Shown here piece by piece: positions 31,274-40,929 of a stretch of DNA of 64,000 nt. The first letter of the stretch is position 1, and each line of letters begins with the position of its first letter. The notes beneath the pieces were generated by a model, which was given only the letters and a program-made list of their open reading frames with translations, had not been told where the DNA came from and did not search any database. This DNA is from Neovahlkampfia damariscottae (Eukaryota > Heterolobosea > Selenaionea > Neovahlkampfiida > Neovahlkampfiidae). Both the position numbers and the translations under genes were made by a program. The stretch covers positions 1 to 64,000 of the forward strand of contig JABLTG010000052.1 of NCBI GenBank assembly GCA_016618085.1, written 5' to 3'.

Positions 31274-31855
31274 TTATTTTTTCAAATATGGAGCAACGAT
31301 TTCTTCAGCTGAAACTGAGTCATAGTATTTTTTGATGTCTTTGAGTTCTCCACAAGTCATTGCGAAATGATGTAAAAAGTCCCAAATTAAAACATCAATA
31401 ATGTTGAGTTTGTCACCAAAAATGAATTTTTTGTCACCAACAATATGAAGGAAGTATTTTTCAAATTTTGAGAAACAATCTTTAGCTGCAATGAGATTAG
31501 CTGGTTTATCTTCTTCTTTTCCAAACATGAATCTAACAAAAGCACTTCTTGAGTCTTCCATGAATAAGAAAATTTGTAAAGCAATAGCATCTTCTTTTGG
31601 ATCTTCTGGCCAGAGTTTGAATTGTCTTCCTAAATATTGACAGATAGCAGCTGATCCATTGAGTTTAAAATCACCATGTTCAAGTAAAGGTAAAACGTTG
31701 AATGGAGCAAAGTCAATGTCTTGTCTTTTTTCTGCAAATTCTTGGAATGAAAGATGAACATCATTGAAGTCAATGCCAGCCATTTTGAAGCAAAGTCTTG
31801 GACCTTCTCCTCTACCTGGAAATGGAAAGTATACAAGTGAGTATTTGTTTGACAT
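31274..31855 (-). CDS. Glutathione S-transferase, sigma/PGDS-like
   Basis: 193 residues, no intron. N-terminal KYSLVYFPFPGRGEGPRLCF with the Tyr that activates glutathione, then VLPLLEHGDFKLNGSAAICQYLGR; the normal QxPxL motif reads NVLPLLE and the Ser of ES/SxA is present. The C-terminal domain has KFIFGDKLNIIDVLIWDFL. Matches sigma-class cytosolic GSTs, which conjugate glutathione or isomerise prostaglandin H2. ATTGG lies about 30 bases upstream. Confidence 0.88.
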   Translation of the reverse strand: MSNKYSLVYFPFPGRGEGPRLCFKMAGIDFNDVHLSFQEFAEKRQDIDFAPFNVLPLLEHGDFKLNGSAAICQYLGRQFKLWPEDPKEDAIALQIFLFMEDSRSAFVRFMFGKEEDKPANLIAAKDCFSKFEKYFLHIVGDKKFIFGDKLNIIDVLIWDFLHHFAMTCGELKDIKKYYDSVSAEEIVAPYLKK

Positions 31856-32038
31856 AATTGAGAATTTGTGTTGAAGAATCTAAAATAATTTGATTGGTTA
31901 TTTATATTACCAACAGAAAAAAAGTTATCTACAATGGGATAATTTCTCATTTTATTGCAAAACATACTACTATAAAAACAATTTTTTTTCTCACCAGAAA
32001 AAAAGGGATTTTATTTATTGGTCAATCTTTCGGAGTTG

Positions 32039-32653
32039 ATGAAGCAATTATTTTTTTGGTTGGTTCTTTTCTTTTATGCAAATGCTCAATACTCAACTCA
32101 AGTTAATCACTTGACAAACACAAATTGTGATTCCATTCCAAATTTTGGTACTTGGTTTTCACAAGGAGAATGTTATCAAAATCAAGGTCAATTTATGAAA
32201 GCAACATGTACAAATACCATGACAATTTATCATCAACAATGTGATTCAACTTGTAATTTTTGTGAAAATATTCAAAGAATCCCAACAAGATGCATTGTTT
32301 CAGGACCAAACTCATTTGACTTCAAATGCGGGAATTTACCACAACTACAACCAAAGGGACTTGTTTACAGTTTATTTAATACAGAAAGTTGTAATCCTTC
32401 AACAGGACAAAATTTCTTCATTTCAGATGCTTACTGTTTCAACACAAATAACATCAAACATTTATCTGGTTTGAAATTTTTGAAAAGGGATCAACAATCC
32501 ATTAAAATTGAATGGAATGAAGAAAGAAGATCAGCTGAATTCAGTTCTTTCAAAACCAAAAATTGTGAAGGATCTCCAGAAGCCACAATTTTATTTCCAG
32601 AAAAAAAATGCTCAAGAATTGATAATAATTACATTTCTATTTCAAAACCTTAA
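32039..32653 (+). CDS. Secreted Cys-rich protein, paralogue of the gene at 35379-36002
   Basis: 204 residues, one exon. Signal peptide KQLFFWLVLFFYANA. The mature part has about a dozen Cys in paired spacing, including CDSTCNFCE and RCIVSGPNSFDFKC, and ends with EKKCSRIDNNYISISKP. The gene at 35379-36002 has the same length, signal peptide, CxxC block, middle (SLFNTESC compared with RYFSDPQC) and end (HCERYDQGYIIF). No known domain recognised; probably disulfide-rich and extracellular or in the lysosome. ATTGG lies ~20 bases before the ATG and CTTTCGGAG sits between. Confidence 0.65.
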   Translation: MKQLFFWLVLFFYANAQYSTQVNHLTNTNCDSIPNFGTWFSQGECYQNQGQFMKATCTNTMTIYHQQCDSTCNFCENIQRIPTRCIVSGPNSFDFKCGNLPQLQPKGLVYSLFNTESCNPSTGQNFFISDAYCFNTNNIKHLSGLKFLKRDQQSIKIEWNEERRSAEFSSFKTKNCEGSPEATILFPEKKCSRIDNNYISISKP

Positions 32654-32797
32654 ATAAAGTGTCTTTGAATATGATGTTTCCTTATTTCTTCAAATTAAAA
32701 TTTGAGAAATCCAATAAACTCTTTTTGTATGAAATTATCAAGATTGATATTTCTTGCCAATTGACTGATATTTAAAAAGAAAAGTTCTTCAAATATC

Positions 32798-33691
32798 TCA
32801 TTTATTTTCTTGTATTGGTTGCAATGCATACATTTTTACTTTGAACAAATAGTCTGGAAATTTGATTTGAAATGCTTCTGATTTTAACTCTAAATTTGAT
32901 TTTTTGAATAAGTATTTGAAATGTTCATCTGTTCTTGTTATTGAAGAATCTTCGTTATCAAAAATAAATTCATTGGTTGTTAAATTTTCCTTCAAACAAA
33001 TGAATCCGTCTGGTGCCAAATTTTTTGATAATTTTTTCATGAAATCAATGAAATCATCTATTTTTAAGAATACATTAAATTCGTACCATCACGTAAATGA
33101 CCAATAGTCCACTGTATCCAAACTAAATCTTTTTAAAGGAAAATTGTTAAAAATTTTATGAAGAATTTTACCATAAGATTTTTCAGGTTTGAACTTTTGG
33201 AGACCAAAATTATATAGCTCACCTATTTTATCATCATTTTCAATAAACTTTCTTGCACTTCCTATTAAATTTGGTGATTGTTCGACTAAGTCTGTTTTGG
33301 AGAATAATGGAGTCAATAAATGCTTTGTAACTCTACCAATACCTGCACCACAATCTATTGATGTATTAAATTTGAAAAATAAAAATACCAAGAGCAAGGT
33401 TAAAATTTTTCATTGATAAAGATTTTATAAATTTTGTTGATTCTTTCACATCATCAGGATCTACATTAGCAAAACCACCTAACATTCCATCTACTGTGGT
33501 TTCAATTTTCTATTCAAGGTTTGTTAAAAAAAAATTGACTAACATCCCAATAAACATCTATTTTTTTTAATTTTTGAGAAAGGTTTACTGGCGGATTTGT
33601 ACCATGTTGCTTTTGTGGAATTCCAGAGTTCTTCCAAATTTTTGTATTTTTCACCATTTGAATCAGTGCCTGATTGTTCGAACTGTTTCAT
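32798..33691 (-). CDS. NTMT1: N-terminal Xaa-Pro-Lys protein methyltransferase (NTMT1)
   Basis: Six exons (33691-33589, 33557-33544, 33509-33389, 33354-33172, 33128-33087, 33057-32798) give 240 residues. After splicing: WYKSANVYWDKIETTVDGML, ALDCGAGIGRVTKHLL (SAM-binding loop), DLVEQSP, DLVWIQWTIGHLRD (catalytic Asp region and the WIQW signature), CLKEN, EDSSITR and a final FPDYLFKVKMYAL. All match NTMT1, which trimethylates N-terminal amines of proteins such as RCC1. Exon 2 is only 14 nt. No exact CCAAT upstream, only GCCAACCG. Confidence 0.93.
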
Positions 33692-33797
33692 TTGTGGAAA
33701 AAGAAATGACAACGATTCGCCAACCGAAGTTTTTATCAAAATAGAATTTTCGAAAGAAGTGGTGAATAAAGATGTTAATTATCTTTCATTATAACAC

Positions 33798-33870
33798 GCC
33801 TCTATAGCTCAGTTGGGAGAGCGTAAGACTGAAGTTCTTAAGGTCCTTGGTTCGATCCCTAGTGGAGGCA
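33798..33870 (+). tRNA. tRNA-Phe (GAA), copy 1
   Basis: A complete 73-base cloverleaf with acceptor GCCTCTA/TGGAGGC, D arm GCTC/GAGC, anticodon stem TAAGA/TCTTA around loop CTGAAGT, T arm CTTGG/CCTAG and discriminator A. Anticodon GAA reads Phe. No intron, CCA not encoded. TTTTT follows within five bases as a Pol III stop. Confidence 0.95.
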
Positions 33871-34046
33871 TCATTTTTGATTTTTATCATGAAAACTGTA
33901 AAAACTACTTGTTAGGGAGTTCACGCATGACTTTTGCTTTTATCATTTTAAGGAAAATTAAAAATACTTGATTATTACCAGATTTTGAAATTTGTCTGTT
34001 GAAAGAAACTGGACTGTTATTTTGTCCAATCAATTATTTTTTCAGA

Positions 34047-34767
34047 ATGGGTCAGTACTTTGTCGCTGAAAGTTCTGAACAAAAGAGTGAACCAGATTTG
34101 TTTGTTGCAAAAACCAATTATTTGAAATGTATTTTTCTTGGTGATTATAATGTTGGAAAAACAACAGTAAAGACAAATAATCTAACAATATCAGATGCAT
34201 GATTTTTTTATTTACCAATACAAAAAGAATCAACTTCCTACAATGTATTATCCCACAATATCTCCAGATTTTCTTCAAATTGATTTTTTTTTTGATGAAA
34301 TGCAATACAAAATCGAATTCTGGGACACTCAAGGTTTATTTCAAAATTCTAAAAAATCATCAATAGGAAGTGAACGTTTTAGATCAATTTCAAAATATTA
34401 CTATAGGAATGTCAATTTTTGTTTTCTTGTTTTTGATTTAAATAATATTCAATCATTCAAATCCATTTACTTCTGGAGGGATGAATTGTTGGAAAATTTA
34501 GAAGGAGAAAATTGTAAATTGGTATTAATTGGAAATAAGAATGATTTGGAAATTGTTGTTCCTGATGATGAAATTGATGAATTTTTAGAAAGGACATCAA
34601 ATTGTGATTACCTTGAAATTTGCATGAAACAACGAGAAAACAATCAGGATTTATTAGTCAAAACGATGAATTTTGTAATAAAAGATTTGAAAAATTATTC
34701 AACAAAATACAGAAAAAAGGTTACAAAGGGGAAATTTTTAGATTTGAATTTCAATTTTATAAAATGA
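34047..34767 (+). CDS. Rab/Ras-like GTPase with N-myristoylation signal and no prenyl site
   Basis: Exons 34047-34166, 34195-34333 and 34367-34767 give 219 residues. Starts MGQYFVAES, a plausible N-myristoylation signal. P-loop GDYNVGKTT, switch II DTQGSERFRSI, then CFLVFDLNN and GNKNDLE. The C-terminus ends NFIK without Cys, so it cannot be prenylated. The catalytic Gln is Ser (GSERF). G5 (normally SAK) is not recognisable. The second intron is 33 nt, in frame and stop-free; removing it restores the normal switch II spacing. Similar lipid logic is known for plant ARA6. Flanked by tRNA-Phe copies. Confidence 0.8.
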
Positions 34768-34851
34768 AAATATAAATTTTTGAACAATTTTCCAGTTATC
34801 AGCTTTTCAATTGATAAAACGCGATGTTGAGGTTTCAAATTACTAAAATTA

Positions 34852-34924
34852 GCCTCTATAGCTCAGTTGGGAGAGCGTAAGACTGAAGTTCTTAAGGTCC
34901 TTGGTTCGATCCCTAGTGGAGGCA
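34852..34924 (+). tRNA. tRNA-Phe (GAA), copy 2
   Basis: Identical over all 73 bases to the copy at 33798. The 3' flank (ATCATTTTTGAT, then ATCATGAAAAC) is also nearly the same as that of copy 1, so the duplication unit extended beyond the tRNA. Confidence 0.95.
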
Positions 34925-35262
34925 TCATTTTTGATGTTCATCATGAAAACAAATTGGTCTTATCAAGTCTACCTGTTCGGGAATTGTGCCAGTATCATTT
35001 CTTCAGAATTTGGAGATTGAACTATTTTTTTTTGTCAATGGTATAGCACTTTGCAGACATTACATTTGCACAAAAAGATTTTTTCAAATTGAAGTGAGAA
35101 CAGCAAGAATAAAAGCAATATATTCAAAAAGATCTTGGAATTCTCGAAAATAATTCACTACGTTATTTAGGAGATCAGCGAAGACACAGGGATGTTGCTT
35201 CATTGACAGCATTTACGGATGAGAAGTACGTATTAAATGTGGGTGCTGATTTTTCACAGCAA
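34925..35262. other. 338-base region between tRNA copies 2 and 3
   Basis: No open frame with recognisable features. A segment near 35082-35160 could read as a short peptide but has no start. No second RNA gene identified. Confidence 0.35.
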
Positions 35263-35335
35263 GCCTCTATAGCTCAGTTGGGAGAGCGTAAGACTGAAGT
35301 TCTTAAGGTCCTTGGTTCGATCCCTAGTGGAGGCA
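35263..35335 (+). tRNA. tRNA-Phe (GAA), copy 3
   Basis: Third identical 73-base copy. Followed by ATCATTTTTTTG, so only the first few bases of the shared 3' flank are kept. Confidence 0.95.
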
Positions 35336-35378
35336 TCATTTTTTTGTAAATTTTTAAAGGATGTGACAACCAAATCTT

Positions 35379-36002
35379 TTATTTATCTTTGTCACTGAAT
35401 ATGATGTATCCTTGGTCATATCTTTCGCAATGATTTGCTTTGAATTTTGATTCAAAAATTTTTCTTCCTGTGCAATTTGGTCCAGCATAAAAAGTTTGAA
35501 AAACTGTATTCTTTTTTTCATCAAAATACATTCCTCCAGATTGTGATTTAATGACTTTCTTTGTTAACAATGGAAATATTTTTTCTCCTTGATTGACACA
35601 AAATTTTTGGATGGTGTAAACAGCAAAATTTGTAACTGATGGTTTTGAACATTGTGGGTCAGAGAAATATCTTCCATAAAAACCTGTTGGCTTAATTTTT
35701 GGTTTCTTATCCTCACATAAATATTGAAAATCTCTTGAACATTCATTTGTTTTATAGGTGGTGAACAAGGTGCAACTGCCACAATTTTTGTCTTTACAAG
35801 AATGTACTGTGATATGTGTTGAATTACAATCCCATTTTCCAAATGATCTTCCTGAAGGCTCAAGAAAACACTGATTTCCTTCAACAAAGTTACCTCCAAG
35901 TGTTTCTGAGCAACCTGTAGAAATTTGATAGACGTTTCTGACTGCGTACCGAGCAAAAGAAGAGAAAAATAGACAAGCAATGATGAATACAATGAGTTTC
36001 AT
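35379..36002 (-). CDS. Secreted Cys-rich protein, paralogue of the gene at 32039-32653
   Basis: 207 residues, one exon. Signal peptide KLIVFIIACLFFSSFA. Mature chain has CSETLGGNFVEGNQC, CKDKNCGSC, a CxxC-bearing middle and ends HCERYDQGYIIFSDKDK. Cys spacing and overall length match the paralogue 3 kb away on the other strand. Several NxT/S sites (NSTHIT, NCTGR). Function unknown; probably extracellular. ATTGG lies ~15 bases upstream. Confidence 0.65.
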   Translation of the reverse strand: MKLIVFIIACLFFSSFARYAVRNVYQISTGCSETLGGNFVEGNQCFLEPSGRSFGKWDCNSTHITVHSCKDKNCGSCTLFTTYKTNECSRDFQYLCEDKKPKIKPTGFYGRYFSDPQCSKPSVTNFAVYTIQKFCVNQGEKIFPLLTKKVIKSQSGGMYFDEKKNTVFQTFYAGPNCTGRKIFESKFKANHCERYDQGYIIFSDKDK

Positions 36003-36078
36003 ACCTTAACGATTTAGTTCTTGATTGGTTATTTTTTTATCCAATAGGACTTGAACAAGTATTCAAAAAATCTAAAAT

Positions 36079-39000
36079 TTAATCTCTTTCATATGCTGAT
36101 GTCATTTCTTCCACTCCATTTCTTTGAAAATCATTTGGATTAAAATTTTCCAAGACACCAGATGACATGTCATCCAATTCACTTGCTTCAGTATAAACTT
36201 CCTGTTCATCCAAATTTATTGCTTCATTCATGTCGTTGAACCTCATGAATCCTTGTTTGTTCATTTCTTTGAAAATTATATTTTTACCAAGAAAAATCAC
36301 TGTTCCAAGCGTGAAACATATTAAACAAAATGATCCAATAATAGCAATGACTACTGAAGTTATTATAATATCCATGGTAACTTTTACTCCACAATTGGAA
36401 CCTGTGAACCCAAAATTACAAGTACAGTTATTTGGTGAGCTGCAAATTCCGTTTGATGAACAAACAGTTGGACTGGTTGATTTGATACCATAACAAATTG
36501 GTTCATTGCATTCTTTTCCATCATAATGATTGTTGCACACACAAATATCAGGATGTGTACAATTACCATTTCCGCCACATGAAAGTGGGTCATCGGATAT
36601 CTTACCGAAACACTCAGGCAATTCACAATTATTTCCAAAGAATCCTCTGGAGCAAGAACAATCATTTGGAAATTTGCAAATTCCATTTCCAGAGCAAACC
36701 TTATGATCTGTGCCATTGATGCCAAAACAGATTGATAATTGACATTTGAACCCAGTGAAACCATTGTTGCAAGTGCAATTATTTGGAGAAGAGCAGGAGC
36801 CTCTTGAAGAACAAACTTTTGGATCAGAATCAAGTTGTTGAAAGCAAATATGATTTTGACAGTTTTTACCAACATATAAGTCAGTGCAATTACATAAATT
36901 AGGTTCAATACAGTTTCCATTACTGTTGCAAACTGTTGGATCATTCGATGATTTTCCATAACAAATAGGAGTATCACACTGCTCTCCATCATATCCTCTA
37001 ACACATTGACACACATTTTGATCAACACATTTTCCATTTGAGTTGCAAACATCATTTTCTGTTGCCTCTTTTCCAAAGCAATTGTAAGATGTTTGACAAT
37101 CATTTCCTTTGAATCCAAGAGTACATTTACAGACTTCAGGAGATGTGCAATTTCCTTTTCCAGAACAAATTTGAGGATCTGAAGAATCTCTACCATTACA
37201 AATCGTTGATTCACATTTTTTTCCAGTATAACCATTTATACATTGACATTTATCAGGTGAAATACAAACACCTTGACCATTTGAGCAAACTAATGCCGAA
37301 TTTGAGGTAATATTATAACAAATGGATAATTCACATTGACCACCAACATAACCATTGTTACAGGTACATTGATTGAAATTTGTGCATTTTCCATTTCCAG
37401 AACAAACATTAGGGTTCGTGGAGTTTTTGGAAAAACATAAATTTAATTCACAAAATTTTCCTGTATGTTGGTTGTTGCATTCACAATTGTTTGGATATTT
37501 ACAGACACCACTTCCATTGCAAACATTTGGATCTGATGAATTCTTATCATTGCAAAGAAATAAATTGCAAATTTCTCCGGTGAAACCTGTTGAGCATTTA
37601 CATTCATTCGGTGATATACAAGTTCCATTTCCAGAACATACTGTATTATTAGATGAAGGAATTCCAAAACAAGTCGGATTTTCACATTCTTCGCCAACAA
37701 AATTTTCTTTACATTGACAAAAATTAGGTTTTGAGCATTCACCATTTTGCGAACAAACATTTTGATTTGTTTGATTCTTTCCAAAACAATCATAGGTTGA
37801 GCAATCTTTTGAATAGTATCCAGGTTGGCACACACAAATATCTGGTTTTATGCAATTTCCATTGGAGTTGCAGACAGTTGTGCTGTTTGAAATTGAGTGG
37901 CCAAAACAAATTGCATGTTCACATTGAATTCCTGTCCACCCCGAATGGCAGGTGCAATTTTCAGGTGTCAAGCACTCACCATTTCCAGAGCATACATTTG
38001 GATCTGAAGAATTGTGGTGTGAACAAGATATTTCAATATTGCATTCACTGCCTGTGTAGCCAACGTTGCAATTGCAAAAATTTGATTTTGTGCATGTTCC
38101 ATTTCCAGAACAACTATTTGGATCTGTAGATATCTTTCCATAACAAATTGGGTATTCACAATTATTTCCAGTGTATCCATCATGGCAAGTACAATTGTTT
38201 GGAGTTGAACAAATTCCGTTGCCTGAACAAATGGATTGATTGCTGGAAGAAGTTCCAAAACAAATTGTAAAAGAACAATTTGATCCATCATACCCTTCAT
38301 TGCATAAACATGAATCTGAGGATTCACATAACCCGTGGCTTGAGCAAACACCTGACTCTGTGGAATTGATTCCATAGCAATTTGGAAATTGACATTCTAA
38401 TCCAGAATAATTTTCATTACATTTGCATCTGTTTGGTGAAACACAAATTCCATTTCCTGAACAAACATTTTCTTTTTGTTTATCAAAACATATTGGCAAT
38501 TCACATTGACTTCCAGTGTATTTTGTTGAGTCATAACATTTACAAGAATTGGGATTTTCACAAATTCCATTTCCAGAACAAACAGATGAATCACTTTGAT
38601 TTTTTCCGAAGCATAAATTCAACTCGCATTTCTTTCCTGTGAATTGATTAACCAAGCAATTACAATGATCTAATTGAGTACAATTCCCATGTCCACTACA
38701 AACAGTGAAGTTCTTGGCACTAATTCCAAAACACTGAGCAGTACAATCTGGTTGGAGGTATCCATTTTCGCAGGAGCATATTCCAGTTCCATTGAATCCA
38801 TCACTACAATTACCATTTCCTGAACAAGGATTTTGAAACCCTCCAGGACATTCATTACTGCAATTATAAGAGCCCCAAAATCCTTCTGGGCATTGACAAG
38901 TTCTATTATTTCCATCACAAATACCACAAGCATCACAAATTGCTGTAGTTGATTGTGTACAATTTAAATTACATGTGATATCAGGAGGACAATCATCTCC

Positions 39001-40750
39001 GTACATGCCATTTGAATAAAAACATTTATGACGCACCCCATCCAAACCATTTGTAGAAGTAGATATACCTCCAATACCTGCATCACCAAGGGAAATTGAG
39101 TTGCATTTTAAAATTGGATTTCCGGAGCCATGAACTAATATTCCCAGAGAATTACCTCCAGTTCCACCAGCTCCATGACCACCTGCACCTCCATCACTTC
39201 CATCGCCACCTTTACCACCATTGCTTCCATCATCTTGATCCGATCCACCATAAGGGTTAATTCCTCCTCCAACACCTCCTCTTCCACCATTACCACTAAA
39301 ACCTCCTTTGCCTCCATTTCCACCTTTTCCAGTAATAATTTCATTATGTTCTATTGAAGTTTTTCCAACAATAAATATTCCAATTGAAGATCCACCTCCC
39401 ATTCCACCTTCACCTCCTCCACCCCCACAACCACCTTGAAAAATTTAATCAATTTTATTCAAACCTGCTCCACCACCTCCACCGGATCCTCCATAAGAAT
39501 CACACCAAGAATTGCCTAAAATCTAAAAATAAATTCTCTCTTACCTCCACCACCACCTAAGAAATCATCAATATTCCAAAATTAATACCTCCTCCACCTT
39601 AAATGATCTATTAGTGAACAGTTTAAGTTACCTCCACCACCTAAAAAATATTATTAAAACAAATAGTTACCTCCTCCATTTTTTCCTCTTGAACCAGATG
39701 GCGATTTTCTTGGGAAAAATCCTTCATTATTAATATCAAAACATGGATATGGACATTGAAATCCATTTGCTCCATTCACACCAATTTCTCCTTTTAAACC
39801 GAAATATGCAGAAGGAGTATTCCAATTTCCTTTATTTGGAGGTGTTCCAGAACCACCTAATCCAACTGCAGTATCATCACCGCCTGCACTTCCTTGGTTT
39901 CCTTTGTCTCCAGTTTCTGTTACTCTTCCTGGTCTTCCTCCTGTACCACCAGTAGCATGACAACTACTATATCCACCTGATCCACCAACTGGTCTTGAGC
40001 AACTTTTACAAAGACCCCAAGAATTTTCACAACCAGGAATTCCAACAGCTCCATTTCCTCCATCATGACCACTGATTCCATTCACTCCATTAACAAGCGC
40101 ATCTGATCCTGAACCAACCACAATGGTACATCCCCTTAATGAAAATTTTGGACTATTTACAATAAAAATTCCATAAGAGCTTCCAGAATGATGCGGGTTA
40201 TGCTCAGCACTTAAATGAATTGATTCTACCTTGGTTTCTCTTTGAATATTCAAAACTTTCATTCCAATAGGATTATTTACAATAATCGAAGTAGAGAATT
40301 GATTTCCTCTTGACCAATTTGAGTTCAGTCCTCCAAAACCGCCAAAAATACTTATTCCTTCTCTTATTTGAATGGTATTGTATACTTCATAATTTCCTTT
40401 TGATATATATAAATGTTTGTTTTCATCAACAGCTTTAGAATATCCCGAAGTAAAAGTTTTCTTTGGTTTGTTCTTGATTTTGTTTTTAAAAAGAAATTTT
40501 TTCTTACAAAAGTTCCTGGATTATTATCATCACCGGAAATTTGATCAACAAATATATTATTAATCTCTCCATCAATTCCTTTTCAAAAATAATTCAAAAA
40601 AAACTTGTTGTTGTTTTTACCGTTACAGTTACTATCAAAGTAACATAAATCTGGAGTGTCTTTCACATTTTTGAGACATTGTTTACCAAATGTACTTTTC
40701 TGGTTTGTAAATACAAAAAACAGAAGAAAAAAAAAAATCAGTGTCCTCAT
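36079..40750 (-). CDS. Giant single-pass membrane protein: beta-helix plus about 20 EGF-like repeats
   Basis: Eight exons (40750-40621, 40578-40508, 40460-39671, 39640-39632, 39597-39589, 39556-39545, 39515-39465, 39434-36079) give 1475 residues. Order: signal peptide (LIFFFLLFFVFT); a parallel beta-helix-like region starting VDQISGDDNNPGTF, with LYISKGNYEVYNTIQIREG, as in bacterial surface proteins; glycine-rich loops; about 20 tandem EGF-like units of ~36 residues of the form C-F/Y-G...CSGNGIC...P-x-x-C-x-C; one transmembrane helix (IIITSVVIAIIGSFCLICFTLG); an acidic cytosolic tail of ~85 residues. Many NxS/T sites. It looks like an adhesin or phagocytic receptor. Three of its exons encode only glycine. 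Promoter ATTGG at 40784-40788. Confidence 0.88.
39545..39640 (-). other. Run of three glycine-only micro-exons (12, 9 and 9 nt)
   Basis: Within the giant EGF protein gene, exons 39640-39632, 39597-39589 and 39556-39545 each start GTGG, end GGAG and are flanked by phase-1 GT-AG introns of ~30 nt. They add only glycines to the linker. Their introns share length and phase but little sequence. Confidence 0.75.
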
Positions 40751-40929
40751 CCACTTTTAGATTTCTTTTCGAAACACAATTTGATTGGTTTGAAAAAACA
40801 GGTTTTAAAATCACAAAATCTCATTCCTTTTGAACCATTTTTTTTTGTTTTTTTTTTAACTTTCGGAGTTTTTTTTGATTGGTTGTTTTAACAGTTAGAA
40901 ACCTCTGACAAATTTTCCACAACCATCAG
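40751..40929. promoter_or_regulatory. Divergent promoter with two ATTGG elements
   Basis: ATTGG at 40784-40788 is 34 bases from the EGF-protein ATG; ATTGG at 40878-40882 is 48 bases before the RGS-FSP1 ATG, with CTTTCGGAG about 15 bases before it. Confidence 0.5.

Noticed and set aside
36230-39357. Several open frames on both strands of the EGF gene
   Set aside because: All are shadows of the Cys-rich repeat coding frame; repetitive codon use keeps other frames open.
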